Shown: one piece after another, positions 5,258-5,324 of the stretch
Numbering within the stretch: the stretch's first letter is position 1
How the letters are laid out: every line of letters begins with the position of its first letter
NCBI GenBank assembly: GCA_025454185.1
Contig: JALOOY010000162.1
Coordinates: forward strand, 1 to 5,324
Direction of reading: 5' to 3'
Source of the DNA: Thermodesulfobacteriota bacterium
GTDB lineage: Bacteria; Desulfobacterota; RBG-13-43-22
Length of the DNA: 5,324 bases
The notes under the pieces: model-generated
What the model saw: only the letters and a program-made list of their open reading frames with translations
What the model was told of the DNA's origin: nothing
Databases searched by the model: none
Made by a program: the position numbers and the translations under genes

Positions 5258-5324
5258 ATGAAAGTTTATTTTGTGGGCGCCGGGCCCGGAGATCCGGAGC
5301 TGCTGACGCTCAAAGCCGACCGGC
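5258..5324 (+). CDS. cbiF: Tetrapyrrole methyltransferase, probably CbiF (cobalt-precorrin-4 C11-methyltransferase), 5' end only
   Basis: Only the first 22 codons are inside the window. They read MKVYFVGAGPGDPELLTLKA plus two residues, the SAM-binding N-terminal loop of the tetrapyrrole (corrin/porphyrin) methyltransferase superfamily. An ATG start with VYFVGAGPGDPELLT is typical of CbiF/CobM, which methylates C11 of cobalt-precorrin-4. Uroporphyrinogen-III methyltransferase (CobA/SUMT) begins very similarly and cannot be excluded from this fragment. The neighbours favour CbiF, which commonly follows cbiL. ATAAGG at about 5243-5248 serves as ribosome-binding site, 9 nt upstream. The gene is certain; the exact paralogue is probable. 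Confidence 0.72.
   Translation, partial: MKVYFVGAGPGDPELLTLKADR

Overview
This window is a slice of an anaerobic (cobalt-early) cobalamin biosynthesis and cobalt-uptake locus. All recognisable genes lie on the + strand. The coding DNA is GC-rich and the spacers are visibly more AT-rich. The CbiD/CbiE/CbiL/CbiF-type enzymes, with no oxygen-dependent CobG-type gene in view, point to an anaerobic or facultatively anaerobic bacterium. The CbiMNQO-type transporter with an unusual small second subunit, plus palindromic and 'CGCAAAG'-type intergenic repeats, recalls Desulfobacterota (former Deltaproteobacteria). That placement is inference from general familiarity, not from a search.

Positions 1-2282 hold an energy-coupling-factor cobalt transporter: the C-terminal half of CbiM (substrate-binding membrane protein), a small CbiN-like membrane protein, CbiQ (transmembrane coupling protein) and CbiO (ATPase). 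These genes overlap or abut (ATGA overlap, TGA/ATG abutment, 19-nt overlap), so they form one tightly coupled operon. A 12-bp perfect hairpin spans the cbiO stop codon. Then come cbiD (C1 methylation) and, overlapping its 3' end by 10 nt, cbiE (C5 methylation). The transporter therefore feeds cobalt directly to the corrin-ring enzymes encoded downstream.

Positions 3997-4241 are a 245-nt spacer with a compact palindromic repeat: two GTAG-led G-rich hairpins facing each other, like a REP/BIME element. An AT-rich leader and a good ribosome-binding site for cbiL (C20 methylation) follow. Positions 4980-5257 are a second spacer, containing a 181-bp inverted-repeat element with nested hairpins. Its two 27-bp arms consist of the same three 9-mers in permuted order. 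The window ends 67 nt into a further tetrapyrrole methyltransferase gene, most likely cbiF (C11 methylation).

I see no tRNA, rRNA, CRISPR array, transposase gene or cobalamin riboswitch. The genes belong to known families. The unusual content is the two repeat elements, the stop-codon hairpin, the small CbiN-like protein and the lack of cbiT beside cbiE.
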